A stretch of DNA of 64,000 nucleotides from assembly GCF_031755915.1 (NCBI RefSeq), contig NC_083388.1, positions 8,431,001-8,495,000 of the forward strand. The letters run 5' to 3'. Below, one piece after another: positions 47,851 to 60,107 of the stretch. Each line of letters opens with the position of its first letter. Position 1 is the first letter of the stretch. The position numbers and the translations under genes are program-made. The DNA is from Ziziphus jujuba. Taxonomy: Eukaryota > Streptophyta > Magnoliopsida > Rosales > Rhamnaceae. The notes beneath the pieces were generated by a model. The model ran no database searches. It was not told where the DNA came from and saw only the letters and a list, made by a program, of their open reading frames with translations.

Positions 47851-48842
47851 ACTATCTTAAAATGTCATTTTTACATCCATTTGATGTATTTCTAATTTTT
47901 TAATGCAACAACATTCGAATAGATGTAATTTTTGTAACTGGTGAATATGTATCAAAAAACCTACTCCTTCTTTTTCTTTGTAGCCCTTTGCTACTACTCT
48001 AATCTTATATTTATCAATTGATCCATCGACTTTCACCTTTTTCTTAAAGATCCACTTGCAACCTAAAGGTTTACTTCCAAGTGGAAGATTTACTAATTCC
48101 CATATATGATTTTACATGATGGACTCAATTTCACTATCGATTGCTTCTTTCCAATAAGGAGCTTCGGATATAGAAATAAGTTCTTCGAAATTCTTTGGTT
48201 CAATTTCTAATATGTAAGTTAAAATTTTCATACCAAAAGATTTTGAAATTTTAATTTTTTTGTTGCTTCTTGCCTCACTATCAATTTCCTTTTAATTTTC
48301 ATTCTCATCATAAGTTCTTTTTGAAGAACTAGTATCACGTGCTATTTTACAAGGAAATACATCTTTATAAAAATATACATTTTTAGATTCAATAATTGTA
48401 TTAACATGCACGTTAGAAATTTCAAATTTATACACAAGGAACCTATAAGCATTACTATTAATTGCATATCCAATAAATATACAATCAACAGTTGTAAGTC
48501 CTATCTCAATCCCTTAAGACCAGGTGTTATTAACTTAGCAAGACACCCCCACATTTCAAGTATTTATAGATAAGCTTTTTACCTTTCTACAACTCATAAG
48601 GCATCATATTAGATTTCTTATAAGATATTTTATTAAAAAGAAAATTTGCATAAAGCAATGCTTCCTCTCACATGTTCTAAGGTAAACCAGAACTTATTAA
48701 CATACCATTCATCATCTCTTTTAAAATTCTATATTTGCATTCTGTAACACCATGAAACTAGGGTAAATATGAAACAGTGGTTTGATGAATAATTTCATAT
48801 TCAGAACAAAGTAAAACAAAAGGAGTATCCATTTTTATACAT
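47851..48842 (-). pseudogene. Ty1/Copia polymerase remnant, integrase to N-terminal RT
   Basis: On the minus strand: the integrase end near 48840-48560 (degraded forms of HQTTVSYLP, FHGVTEC, EALLYANFLFNKI and KYLKCGG); then PYWKEAIDSEIESIM (near 48180-48130); then KPLGCKWIFKKKVKVDGSID, KYKIRVVAKGYKEKEG and EIHQMDVK up to the LTR. Stops and frameshifts throughout. Gag, protease and the 5' LTR are not visible beyond 48850. Confidence 0.88.
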
Positions 48843-48849
48843 TTACAAA

Positions 48850-50120
48850 ATATAATATTTACACATATAGTAAAACATCTGTATAATAATATTCTATATT
48901 AGAATAATTTTTATCTAGTTATGAAAAACTTTAGTCCTAACTTAAATAAGTTATAAATAAAAAAAATAAAAAAAAAACTCTTCATTGTAATAAATTATGA
49001 TTTTTTTAAATCCATGCTAATGAACTTTACCTTCACATAATAATTATCTATCTGTTGCAAAAAATTATTCAAGGTTCAACATGATATAAAATATTTGTGT
49101 AAAACTATTTAGGACTATGATTTATTTTTTAGAATTGTTACAAAAACTATAACTTATTGGTATATAACAACTTGTCAAATATGGAAAAAATTTTGTTGAA
49201 GGTAAAATATTTTTAACAACAACTCTACTAAGTTATATAGTTATAAATTTAATTTAATTCCAACAGTATGCTTATAAAGAGGTTCTACTATATAGAATTT
49301 ATTAAATGAAAATTGGATCTAATCTTTTTTGGGTTCACAATAGCCCTTCACAAGAGAATATGTTACATGATTTTTGATCAATGGACCAACAAAGCATTCG
49401 GGAGAGACTTAGCCCATTCAAAGATAGACATGCTTCCTTTTGAAGGAAACCAATTCATAAAAGTTATGCTTTAATCATTTCCTTTAAACAAAATCTATAA
49501 GGATGATCGATATGCTGTAATAATGGGCTAAAATGGCTATAATTGAAGGAAACAAAATCAAATATGGTTCACACTACATAGAGGCAGAGGAAACTTTTAG
49601 AATGAATTTAGTTTTCTTGGACAAATACATATGCAAATTCTTTTATCAATTACCAACAAAGAAAAAAATGCAAATTCTTTTATCACCATTTACAAAAGAA
49701 AAAAAAATTATATATATATATATATATATATAATTTATAAAAAGATGCAGGCTCATTGTTGCTCATCTGACATGTCCATATCGAGGGATGCCAATTTGAC
49801 TGAACACCATGATTGATCTAAAGTAGCGAGTAAAGGAAGCTACACGACCCACAATGAATGCATTATTTTTAGGCACCGTCGTTAAGTTTATAATTTTTAT
49901 TATCTTCTTTTTTCTTTTTTCTTTTTTTTTTTTTTTTTTTGGGGTATATTGAGCTTATCAGTAAGACGATCCGTTATGAACCTGTGACAATTAAGAAATG
50001 AAGTTCTTCATGGATTATTTGCACCATTTTTTTCTTTTTTCTTTTTTCTTTTTTTTCTGCTTCCAGAAAGAAGCAAAAAGTATGACGATATTTATAAAAA
50101 ATAAAAAATAAAATAATATT
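48850..50120. other. AT-rich sequence, no gene seen
   Basis: Long A- and T-runs, a (TA)n at 49708-49732 and a T-run near 49919-49940. Only low-complexity frames. Confidence 0.5.
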
Positions 50121-50712
50121 TAAAAAAAAAAAAAAATTCCCCTGCCATTTCATGAGACCAAAAAATAGGTCTCTTTTATATCTTTTTGATCTTATCATCC
50201 TTTTTCCATATGAAGGGAATTAATTGTGTAATTTAGGAGCCTCTTTTTTTTTTGTTTTTTTTTTTTTTTTTTTTCGTCCCCTAGGAGCAATATAATATTG
50301 TATTAAATCTTAGTTCCTAACGTTCACGGTTTGAATTTTCACAACAGCCACCATATCCACTTCTAAAGGCAAGGAACTTTGACAATGTTTTATATCTTTT
50401 TATCGAGTACTATATTGAGAATATCTTGTTTTTTTACTTCTATATTACTTTTTCTTAGGACCAAAAGAAAAAAAAAAAAAAAAAGTTACCCCACTATTTC
50501 ATGAGACCAAAAAAATAAAATATTTTTGATCTTCCTTTTCCATACGAAGGGAATCAATTAATTGTGTAATTCAGTCAATTTTTTATATTTTTCTGGAGCA
50601 ATATGGTATTGCATTTAAATCTTAATTCCTAAAGTTCCCGTTTTGAATTTTCACAACAGCCCCCCATTCTCTACTTCTAAAGGCATGGAACTTTTATAAC
50701 GTTTTATCTAAT
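50121..50712. repeat. Direct tandem duplication, unit about 350 bp
   Basis: CATTTCATGAGACCAAAAAAT...TTTTTGATCTT...CCATATGAAGGGAATTAATTGTGTAAT...GAGCAATAT...TTGAATTTTCACAACAGCC...ACTTCTAAAGGCA at 50148-50395 recurs at about 50497-50712 (spacing near 349 bp) with many substitutions. Old, noncoding. Confidence 0.8.
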
Positions 50713-51437
50713 CTTTCATAATTTTATTTTTTTTAACTATATTTTAGAACACAAAAATGGAACTCCAACGCAAAGCTTGCGGCCTGTTGATCGATTGTGA
50801 TATGATCAGATACAATTAAAGGGGAAGAGATCACGCTTTCCTCAGAGTCCCAGCTAAAGAAATTATCTTAAGGGCAATAACTTGGGTTTGCTTTCCAACG
50901 AAACTTACGAGAAGCTCTTAAAACAAAATTGAAGTGTCAGAAACCTGAAGCAGATCATTCTACAAGCAACCAATTGCATTTTCGTCCGAGTTTGTGACCA
51001 TGAGAAGTTGAGCTATAGTTTTGCAAGTCACAAAACCTTTCAATCCTTTTAATTAGCACTTTTAATTGTTTAGATCCATCTGAAGCAGTCTTACATGATC
51101 CAGGGAAGGGAAGGTAAAGTTTCAATTTTACTTTTTCTATAACTACATGAAATTTGACCACGTGAGAGTCTCACACTATTCCAAGAGTGAAAATCAGATG
51201 AAAAACTAAAAGACCATATATTGCAGTCCCATAGTAAACTCCAATACTTGATGACAAGATAGAACTCCTACCGTCTTGAGCCTCTCAGGCTACAATCTCG
51301 TCCTCAAGCATATCTGGTTGTTAACAATCTCGTAAAAGACCCAAAAATACAAAGGGCAACAATAAAGTCATGTCACAATGATTACTTAAACAGACAAAGA
51401 CGTAGACACCCAAGAGGCAGAGAGCAGGATGATATGT
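50713..51437. other. 3' flank of the Elongin C gene
   Basis: Likely includes the 3' UTR. A 68-codon minus-strand frame (50955-51161) is not recognisable. No other gene seen. Confidence 0.45.
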
Positions 51438-53673
51438 TCATGTGTGGAGATAATTGGCAGCCATCATCAACTCTAGAGTCAGTTCAGGTTCAATATGGAA
51501 TTCAGTCTCCTTCCCACTACAGAAACACCATATTCTAAGTCAATAAGGAGGGAGAAAAACACTCAACAAGAAAAACCAATAAGCAGTCCATCAAGTTGGT
51601 TGAAAGGAATTGTAAAAAGCAGACAAGGATAATATCAATGGGGAGAGAAACAATTTAGACCTATTACATGCCCATCCATTAGTATATCATGCCTGCCTAT
51701 TGTCTTGTACGTACTAAAATCCCCAGCCTAAAATCAACTATATATTCAAAACAATAAACAACCCAAAAACCTAGCAAAGTCTGTTCAATTAATGGAATAT
51801 TTGAATAGCCTAACACCCAATGCATATTCAAAACAATAAACAACTTAAAAACCTAGCAAAGTCCATTAAATCTATAGAATATTTAAATAAACATCTCCTT
51901 AAATGGCTTGTTTGTCCAAAATTAGTCATCCACGAGTTTCCAATTAATGCAAACTGCAATTCCTAGTAATGTTACTCCAAATATTAGATCTAACTTATGC
52001 AACTGAATCATCCATAGGAAGTGCAGTCCTTTAAAAATGATCTTCACATATTTCCTTCACAAGATAGCACTAAATTACCAAATTATTCAGCAGTCAAATT
52101 AAAGGACCAGCAAATTAGCAGGCCTAGGACATGTATTGGAACAAATTAATACTTAAAGTAACCAAGAGACCACAGCTATTTCTCCAATTACTTTGGCACA
52201 ACAGGAAATGAACTGAAAAACGCATTTTGGGGAAGATGGGGAAGCAAAAGGTTTATTGAATTTGAGAATCCAAAATTCCATTCCAAATTGGAAGACCACA
52301 AATAAACAAACTTGCAAAAACCAGAATTAAAAACTAAAATTTTTTGTGTGCCAGTAAACAAGGCAAAAGAGTAATGAGCCATCAAAAAATTTTTTAGTAG
52401 GTTTCCTACTTCAATTAATTATTTGAGAATAGGAATCAGCATAAGAGAGCTGCAATTCAAACTAAATAATTTTGTGAATACATCATTGAAACATGAAGAT
52501 CCAGATTCAGATTCAGTCGTATGCCATATTGGGATGAAAAAACAGTGAGAAGCTTCTACTCTGTTCACCTATCCTCTTTTAGCGTTTTATATATCAGTTT
52601 TCTGTTTTCTGAACAGAAAAACAGCTTAAAAACTGCTGACCAAACAGACCCTAAAGCATGGAAATATTGCTGTGTTTATGGGTGAACTGTGAAGAAAAGA
52701 GTTGTTAGGACCTCAATCTTCAATATTTACACCGCCAACTACCACCAACCAAACATGTAAAACTAGAGCTTGTAACTTAACCAATGTGTTGATATCCCTA
52801 AAACCCAAATTCTACTCAATAACTCAAGTAGCGGGTAATATCACTACAGAGCATAAAAGCCCCTTATAATATCAAACCTCATTAATTGGGTTGCCTTTCA
52901 AATTTTGACAAAATGTAAGCAAACCACTAACAACTGTTTCACTCAATATATAAGTTCCGTTTATAGATAACTCTTACTTAAGAAAAAGACATTACAAGTT
53001 TCCAACAAACAAGAAAAGCCACAATTCAGGTCCAGATAAAGATATAAAGGAAACATTATATATATATATATATAAAATCAAGATAAGCAGCAGAGAAATG
53101 CTAGAAAAGACCGCAATCGAAATTCAAAAAATGGGGTAATCGGTTCATAAAAAAAGCATCTAAGTAAAGCCTCGACGTGCAAAACACAGTGTCCCATAGT
53201 TGGATTTTGATTCCGTTAGAGAATCATAGAAAATAGCCAAACAAACATATATATATATATATATGTTCACCAACAAAGGATCATAAAATTATAAAAAAAT
53301 AAAATAAACAAAAAAGAAACAAATGGTAGGAAATGGGAAAACCTGGCAAATTGAAGATTCCAATAGAAATACTTGCAGATCTTCTCAAGAATAGTTGTGC
53401 TTATCTCGGGGAAGGTCACCTCCCCATGCTCCGTTTCGGCAAAACTCCCTTTAATAATTTATTTACCCAATTAAATCATTCAAAATTGAAACAATCAAAC
53501 AATTTTTTCAGAAAAAATTAAAAAAGGGAAAATCAATATATATATATATATATATATATACCGGGAGAGGTAAGCATGTTGCGGATGGTCTGAGAAACCA
53601 TGGCGGCGTCTTTGTGGATTACGAATTCGAAACCCTCGGCGCTGATCAGCTTCACAGTGTCTTCCTTCCTCAT
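51438..53673 (-). CDS. ELC: Elongin C, three coding exons
   Basis: The coding exons on the minus strand are 53673-53562, 53448-53343 and 51516-51438, separated by GT-AG introns of 113 and 1,826 bp. Together they give 297 bases, 98 residues plus stop. Exon 1 gives EDTVKLISAEGFEFVIHKDA and MVSQTIRNMLTSPG. Exon 2 gives SFAETEHGEVTFPEISTTIL and EKICKYFYW. Exon 3 gives GKETEFHIEPELTLELMMAA and ends NYLHT. This is the whole SKP1/BTB-fold protein at the usual plant length (about 96-98), so it looks intact. By family knowledge it pairs with Elongin B/A in a CUL2/5-like ubiquitin ligase or with the elongin transcription complex. The ATG is chosen because homologues start with M-K/R-K-ED. The leader is CT-rich (53713-53740). 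Confidence 0.95.
51741..51890. repeat. Short direct repeat in the large... region upstream of Elongin C exon 3
   Basis: ATATTCAAAACAATAAACAAC...AAAAACCTAGCAAAGTC...GAATATTTGAATA occurs at about 51741-51806 and again at about 51822-51890, inside Elongin C intron 2. The rest of the intron is AT-rich with (TA)n tracts (53056-53074, 53249-53266) and no gene. Confidence 0.75.
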
Positions 53674-56054
53674 CTTCCTTTCCCCAACCCAACCCCAACA
53701 ACGATCAAGATTCCAATTCTCTCTCTCTCTCTGTGCGCGCGTGCTAGCGCGTTACTGGAGTTAGACACGTGAGGAGGAACTATGCAGCGACAGAAAATTC
53801 AGGAGCTTTTTCTTCTGGCTTTCTGTCAGGCGAGAAAGCGCGATGAAAACTCAAACAGAGTCTCAGTAAAAAAAAAAATATATATATATATATATATATT
53901 TAGTCTTTTTTGATAGTTCTTTTTACGCTTTTTTTTTTTTTTTTTTTCCCTTCTTGTGCGTGTGTTTTATGATGATCTTATCAGAGAGCGACAGATCTGA
54001 TACAAATGTCATCCTGATCTTCCACTTCCACGCGTGTTGTACACGTCCCAAGCTTTTCTTTTTTGGGGTAAAGACGTTGTTTGTTTTGGGGTTTGGTGAC
54101 ATTCCGCTTTCCTCCCGACCCCCAGGATGCATATTGATATAATTTCGTGCCAATATCATATCAAACGGTACTTTTTTCCCTGAGTTATTGCACTATTTTT
54201 AACATCCAAAAAAATTTTATTTTTATATTTTGTATTTATTTTTATATTATTTTTTAAAATTTTCAATTTTGTTTTTCATTTTACCAGTTACCCCACTTTT
54301 TTTTTTTTTAATTTATACCATACGGACCTTTATATTTTACCTTAATTTTAAAAAATATTTTATGATTTGAAATAATTAAAAAACTTCCCTTTTTGTTTAT
54401 TAATTTTTATTAAATTTAATTAAAAATAAAATAGTAATTGAGTATATTACAAATTTTAAAAACTAGAATTTGTCTTATCTTTTCAAAAAACATGAATATA
54501 TATTATATCGATTAAACAATATAAAAATAAATGTATTTTTAATAATTATTTTATTTTGTAAAAGATTTGATTTCGTCTTTTTTTTTCTTTTTCTTTTTTT
54601 TTCCCCCTTCTTTCGTCTTTATCTTCACCTTTCTTGTTCTCTCCATTATTCCAAGATTCTTTTTTTTTTTTTTTTTGGGCCTTTTCCCTCTTCGTCTTTC
54701 TTTCTCTCTCAACCTCTCAAACCCCTCTTTTTTTTTTTTTTACCAAATATTTTTTCTTTTTTTCCTTCAACCTCTCACACTTTCTTCTCTAAGCCACGCT
54801 TATTTTTCCATTTTTTTTCCAAATGTTAAAAGAAAAAGAGAAAAAAAAATTAATAGATTGGTAAAATATTTCCACGTTTAGGAATGGGATATGCCCATTT
54901 TTTCTTCCTCCACTTCTTCTTCTTCTTTGCCATTATCTAGCAGATCAAAAAGGCAAAAAAAACCAAAAAAAAATAAAAAAATTGCTTTCTTCTTATTCTT
55001 TTTCTTCTTCTTGATTTGCAGGTCTATCTAACCGGGACAAACTTATGATTTGTAGATTTAGATCTAGCAAATTGAAAAGGAAAAAAAAAAAAAATCCTTC
55101 TTGTGATTTGCAAATGTAGTTGACACGATGTCTACTTTTTGCAATTTGCAAATCTAGCATAATAAAAAAACCAAAAATAAATAAATAAATCGTTTTCTTT
55201 TTCTAATTCATGTGCAATATTCTTTTTTTCTTTATTTTTTTTATTTTTGTTATTATGAATTTGTAAGATGACTAAACCTGTAAATGTAAATGACATTTAA
55301 AATCATTGTTTTATAAAAACCTTTAAATTTAAAAGGAGTGCAACTTATATTGATTTTGGGTTCAATCTTGTTTTTTTTTTTTCTTTTCGTGTTGTTGAAA
55401 TTATCCAGACTGTTTGATTTTTTTTTTTTCAATTGGTTTTTTATATTTTGAATTGTAGAGAATAATTTTACTTTTTTCTACAGATTTTTTAAATATCACC
55501 AATATATTTTATGTATAACATTATCTTTTTTTTTTTTTGGACAACATTTTATATATTACATGAATATAAATAAATAGAAAAAAAAGGTTTTAAAAAATAT
55601 TCAGTTATATAATAAATTAAATTAATATTTGAAAATATATTAAAAATAATTTTATGTAAAATATATAAGAAAAAATCAGTTATGGTAAAATAGCAAAATT
55701 ATCTTCTTAATATAAAATAAGATAATTAATTGATATTAGCAATTATGAAATATTACGGTTTATGAAATGGTTTATACAAAACATTTAAGCAAATTTTGTT
55801 ATGATAAAGTAAAAAATTATTAATTGGAAAAAAAAAAAAAGAAGTAGCAAAATTATTTTTTTATTGTAGAGTAACACAATTAATTGACATATTTAATTAC
55901 TAGCCTTTTTTTTTTTTTGGTAAAAGGAATTACTAGCCAAATTGAATATATTTAAATATATCTTTTTACTTAATAATACAAAAAACAAAATTGATGCAAA
56001 ATTTTAAATAATGTAATAAAATATGAGAATCATAAAGTAACAAAATTAAATAAG

Positions 56055-56086
<32 letters not shown>

Positions 56087-58990
56087 TATTACAATGGTAT
56101 GTGCTAAAATATTAATAAATATAAGTGGGTGTTTATGATATTAAATGTATAAGTAATTAATAAGTCATTTTTAATTGTAAGGGTATTTGAGTTATTCTAT
56201 GATGCCATGTAGGAAAAAGAAAATTTTTGGACGAAAATTAGCAGCATAAAAAGTGTTTTTAAATTGTTTTAAATCACACTATACTTTTTGAAATAAGGAT
56301 AAAATACAAAAAGTCTATATGATATTAACTCTTCCTTTTTTTTTCACATATTAATCTAATAATACTTTTTATTATTAAAGAAAGTTGTAAAAACTAATAT
56401 ATTAAAAATATTTCATTTTATTAATTAAAACGATTCATTTACTATTGATATATTATTTATACACAAATTTAGATTAATAAAATAATTATAAAACAAAATA
56501 TTACATTTAGTAATAATAAACACGGTAAAAGAAAATAATTAAATATTAACAAAAAAATGTGAAAATCGATTATTTATATGTTAATTTTACTTCAGATAAA
56601 ATTAATTATCATAAAATACTCAATGTGGTTTTATCCACTCCTTTGGTCTATCTTTTTTATTTCCATCAAAATGCTTATTGCACAAGTCCTCATCTTGTCT
56701 GGTTGACCATGCACTTATGATATCTTACAATTTAACATCTCCAAATATAAAAGATATCATCATTTTATCGACAATTTGACATGAGAGTCACTAATTATTA
56801 ACTATTATATATTTTTATTAACTATTATATATTTTTATATAAATAATTGTGATAGTGGAACATAATGAAAGCATATAAGTTCTTATACAAAAGGTCTGAT
56901 AGCCATGTCTGCACTGATATATATATATATATATATATAAGACAGCATATTAGTATTGATTAATATCCAATCTATTTAATTTTTTTTTTTTTACTACAAG
57001 TAGTAATTGATATATACTATTTTTTTATTTTCTAGGAGAAAATCAATATAATTAAATAAGAAAGGTGGATTTACATCCCTTTCGATGACGAAGTAACCAA
57101 ATGGGCCTTTTTCCAATTATATTATATATCACAATAAAATACAAAACCCAGCAAAAAACTCCTTTCTTGCTTCCATAGAAACATGCTCTTCCTTTGCCTT
57201 ATTAATAGCAGTAGTAAATTGGCAATGCCAGGTAACCAAATTGTTTATCAATTAATATGTTTATTAATTTTTTAACCAAAAAAATAACAATTTCATCTTA
57301 ACCATATTATTTAGTAACCAAGTTAGATAAACAACTTCTTCTCACATGAAAAACTACTAAATTCTTGAACAATAATTTCAAATTTCAATACTGACATTCT
57401 AGAATTTAAAAAAAAAAAAGCAAAAAAGGGAAATAGTAAAAAGAATTTGGTAGTTGTGGTACTGATGCATTAGGTAGCGTTGGCTTCAATCACTTTCAAG
57501 AATGCATGGAGAAAAATGGAGTTTCTGTTCCTCTTACAGAGCAATTATTTTCAGCGTTGGTTTCGTTTATTTTATTTATTTTATCTAACTTTAGAATATA
57601 TAAAGAAATAAATTTATAATGGTAATCAGTTAAATTGTCTTATCAGCACGTTGAAATTTTAATTCCATAAATACATGAAGCTTTGCCACATAAAGACACT
57701 TCTAAATTTGTTGGGAATTTGATTTGGAACTTTCATATTTTCTTCTAATTGCTTTTTATCACTTTTATTTCACTCCTCTGTTGATTCCATTTGCTAATGA
57801 TTGGTTCCATATAAAATATCACGGGTCATCCAAAATATAATAACAATAATAATTACTTGAAAACTTAAAAGATATGCAAGTGGTAATTATCTCATAAAAA
57901 AACATACATACATGATTGGTTGGGCGACCAAATGATAACTTTATTTTTTTCATAAAGTTTGAAAGGAACAATTTCAATGTTAATGCTCATATTTTTTTAA
58001 GATTATAATCGTTTCAACCATCCATAGTTTGTCTTTTAACCCCAAACAAAAAACCCAAAAGAAAAAAAAAAAACTTTAGAATTGAAAAAGTAAAAAAATA
58101 CCATATTTATAAGATATTATTCTGTAATAAAAGAAATTTATTTTAATTGCTATTTAAACATTATCTCAAAGTATTTGTAGTTTTTGTTATAGAGATACAA
58201 ACATCTTTTTTCACTTCCAATTTATACTTGGTATTCTATCCCTTTCTACAAACCTACCTGAAAACTTGTTCAATTTATTATTACTATTTTTAACATTGGA
58301 TTAATCAATATACCATGACCCCAACATACTACTTTTTTAAATATCAATTATATATGTACAAAATTATAACAAATGGGTAAAGTAATTTAAAGGAAAATGT
58401 TAGGTGAAATGCTCACCTATACTGGCTCGCATTTAAAGTATTCAATAAAAACAAAATTAAAAATTATTAATACATGACTTGCAAACTTCAAGAGATTCAG
58501 CATTAAAAAATATTAATCCACCCAAAAAAGCTATGATAAAAATCAAAAGAGCTAAAAAAAAAAAAAACATTAATTTAATTAATACGTTAAAGAATATAAT
58601 AGAATGTTGGTGGAAAAACTCAATACTTTTATCTCACTTTTTGACAATTTCAATGCAAATTATTATTGCCAATTAACCCAGGAAAAAAAATCAGTGCACA
58701 TGCATAACCAACTTAGATTAAGAAAATTATTAAATAAATCAAACATCGAGGATACATTGTATAATAATAAAATATCAATAAACAAATAAAATAATTACAT
58801 TTTAAAAAGAGTTAAAAATAATTAAAATATTAACTGAATTTTTAAAAAATGACAAAAACTGAATAAAAGAGGCGTGGAAGACACTAAACATCCTCTGGCA
58901 CCACCTGCCAGCCTATGATTCTGCCAGTTCACCACTCCGTTCCACTGCCACCTCATAGGTTTGACAATCAAAACTTTTGTCCCTTTAATG
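53674..58990. other. AT-rich intergenic region between Elongin C and RABA2-like genes
   Basis: The first few hundred bases should hold the Elongin C promoter. Beyond that, poly-A/T runs, (TA)n tracts (53879-53899, 56046-56083, 56919-56939), CT-rich runs at 54570-54800 and short AT repeats. I see no exon, RNA gene or transposon with recognisable ends in these 5.3 kb; an old degraded element cannot be excluded. Confidence 0.5.
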
Positions 58991-58994
58991 GAAA

Positions 58995-59004
58995 ACGACG
59001 TCGT
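58995..59004. promoter_or_regulatory. Palindromic ACGACGTCGT element
   Basis: A perfect 10-bp palindrome containing GACGTC, the core recognised by plant bZIP (C-box type) factors, 38 bp upstream of the TATA box of the RABA2-like gene. A role in that promoter is inferred from position only. Confidence 0.35.
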
Positions 59005-59041
59005 AAAACACAAACCAATTCATGAGGCCATTTCGTTTCGT

Positions 59042-59048
59042 TATAAAA
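59042..59048 (+). promoter_or_regulatory. Putative TATA box of the RABA2-like gene
   Basis: TATAAAA followed about 25 bp later by a CT-rich tract (59066-59090), a usual plant transcription start context. The leader has another (CT)n at about 59338-59360 and a possible 5' UTR intron (GTGTGTATGTATC near 59457 to TTGGTTTTAG near 59566). Confidence 0.5.
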
Positions 59049-59595
59049 CCCCCACACCCATTCCCTTCTCTCTCTCTCTCTCTCTCTTTTTCATCGGTCT
59101 AGCCGTTTTCCTTGGCTCTGATTGGGCCAGCATCATAACTCCGAGTCACAACGGAAAAACCCAAAACTCAGTCCCCAACTCAGTCCGTCCTCACTAAAAA
59201 AGAGGGCTCTCTGTTTTTCTCTTTCAAATTTGACGGAATCTGCGATTCGTCGTACAGTTACTTTTCCCATTTTCAGCCTCAATATTTTCACACACATATA
59301 AATATATATATTTTCTTCTTCTTCCAATTCAAAGCCTTCTCTCTCTCTCTCTCTCTCTCTAAGTTCTCAGTAACCGCTCTCCGATCTTGTTCGTTTCTCT
59401 CCTCGATCCGTACGCCTCAGTGTAAAGTTCTCGAACTTTCTAGATCTTTCCTTTTGGTGTGTATGTATCATATGCATGCTTCTATGTATGTATATGTATG
59501 CATATGTGTTATGTGTGTTGTTTGTATAGATTAATGGTGGATCTGAATTTTGGATTTTGGTTTTAGGTTTGAGAGATCGGAGTGGAGAGAGGGTT

Positions 59596-60076
59596 ATGGC
59601 TCATAAAGTAGACCATGAGTATGACTATCTCTTCAAGATCGTTTTGATCGGAGACTCAGGTGTCGGTAAATCCAACATACTCTCTAGGTTTACCAGAAAC
59701 GAGTTCTGTTTGGAATCCAAATCCACCATCGGCGTCGAGTTCGCCACCAGAACTCTCCAGGCAAGTTAAATCTGTTGCTTCCCGCTCATTTATGTCTGTT
59801 TTCATTTTTGTTTTATTGGGAATCGATCTCTTTTTTTTTTTTTGATTTTTTTTTTTTTTTTAGTTTTTTTTTTTATCTTTTCTCTCTGTTAGATTTGGGT
59901 TGGTTTGTTCAATTTTGTTTTTCGTTAATCGGTTTGTGCTTGATAATTCAGTCGATTATTGATTAGCGACATCTCCATTTGACTAATGTTTTTTGTGAGC
60001 GTGTGACTTTTGGGTGTTGCAAAGAGTCTTCTTTGCATAACTATAGTGATTATTGTTGTTTTGAATGTGCGTTTTG

Positions 60077-60107
<31 letters not shown>

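Noticed and set aside
54470..54881. 104- and 119-codon Phe/Ser-rich frames
   Set aside because: Products of poly-T/CT tracts; low complexity, overlapping in two frames.
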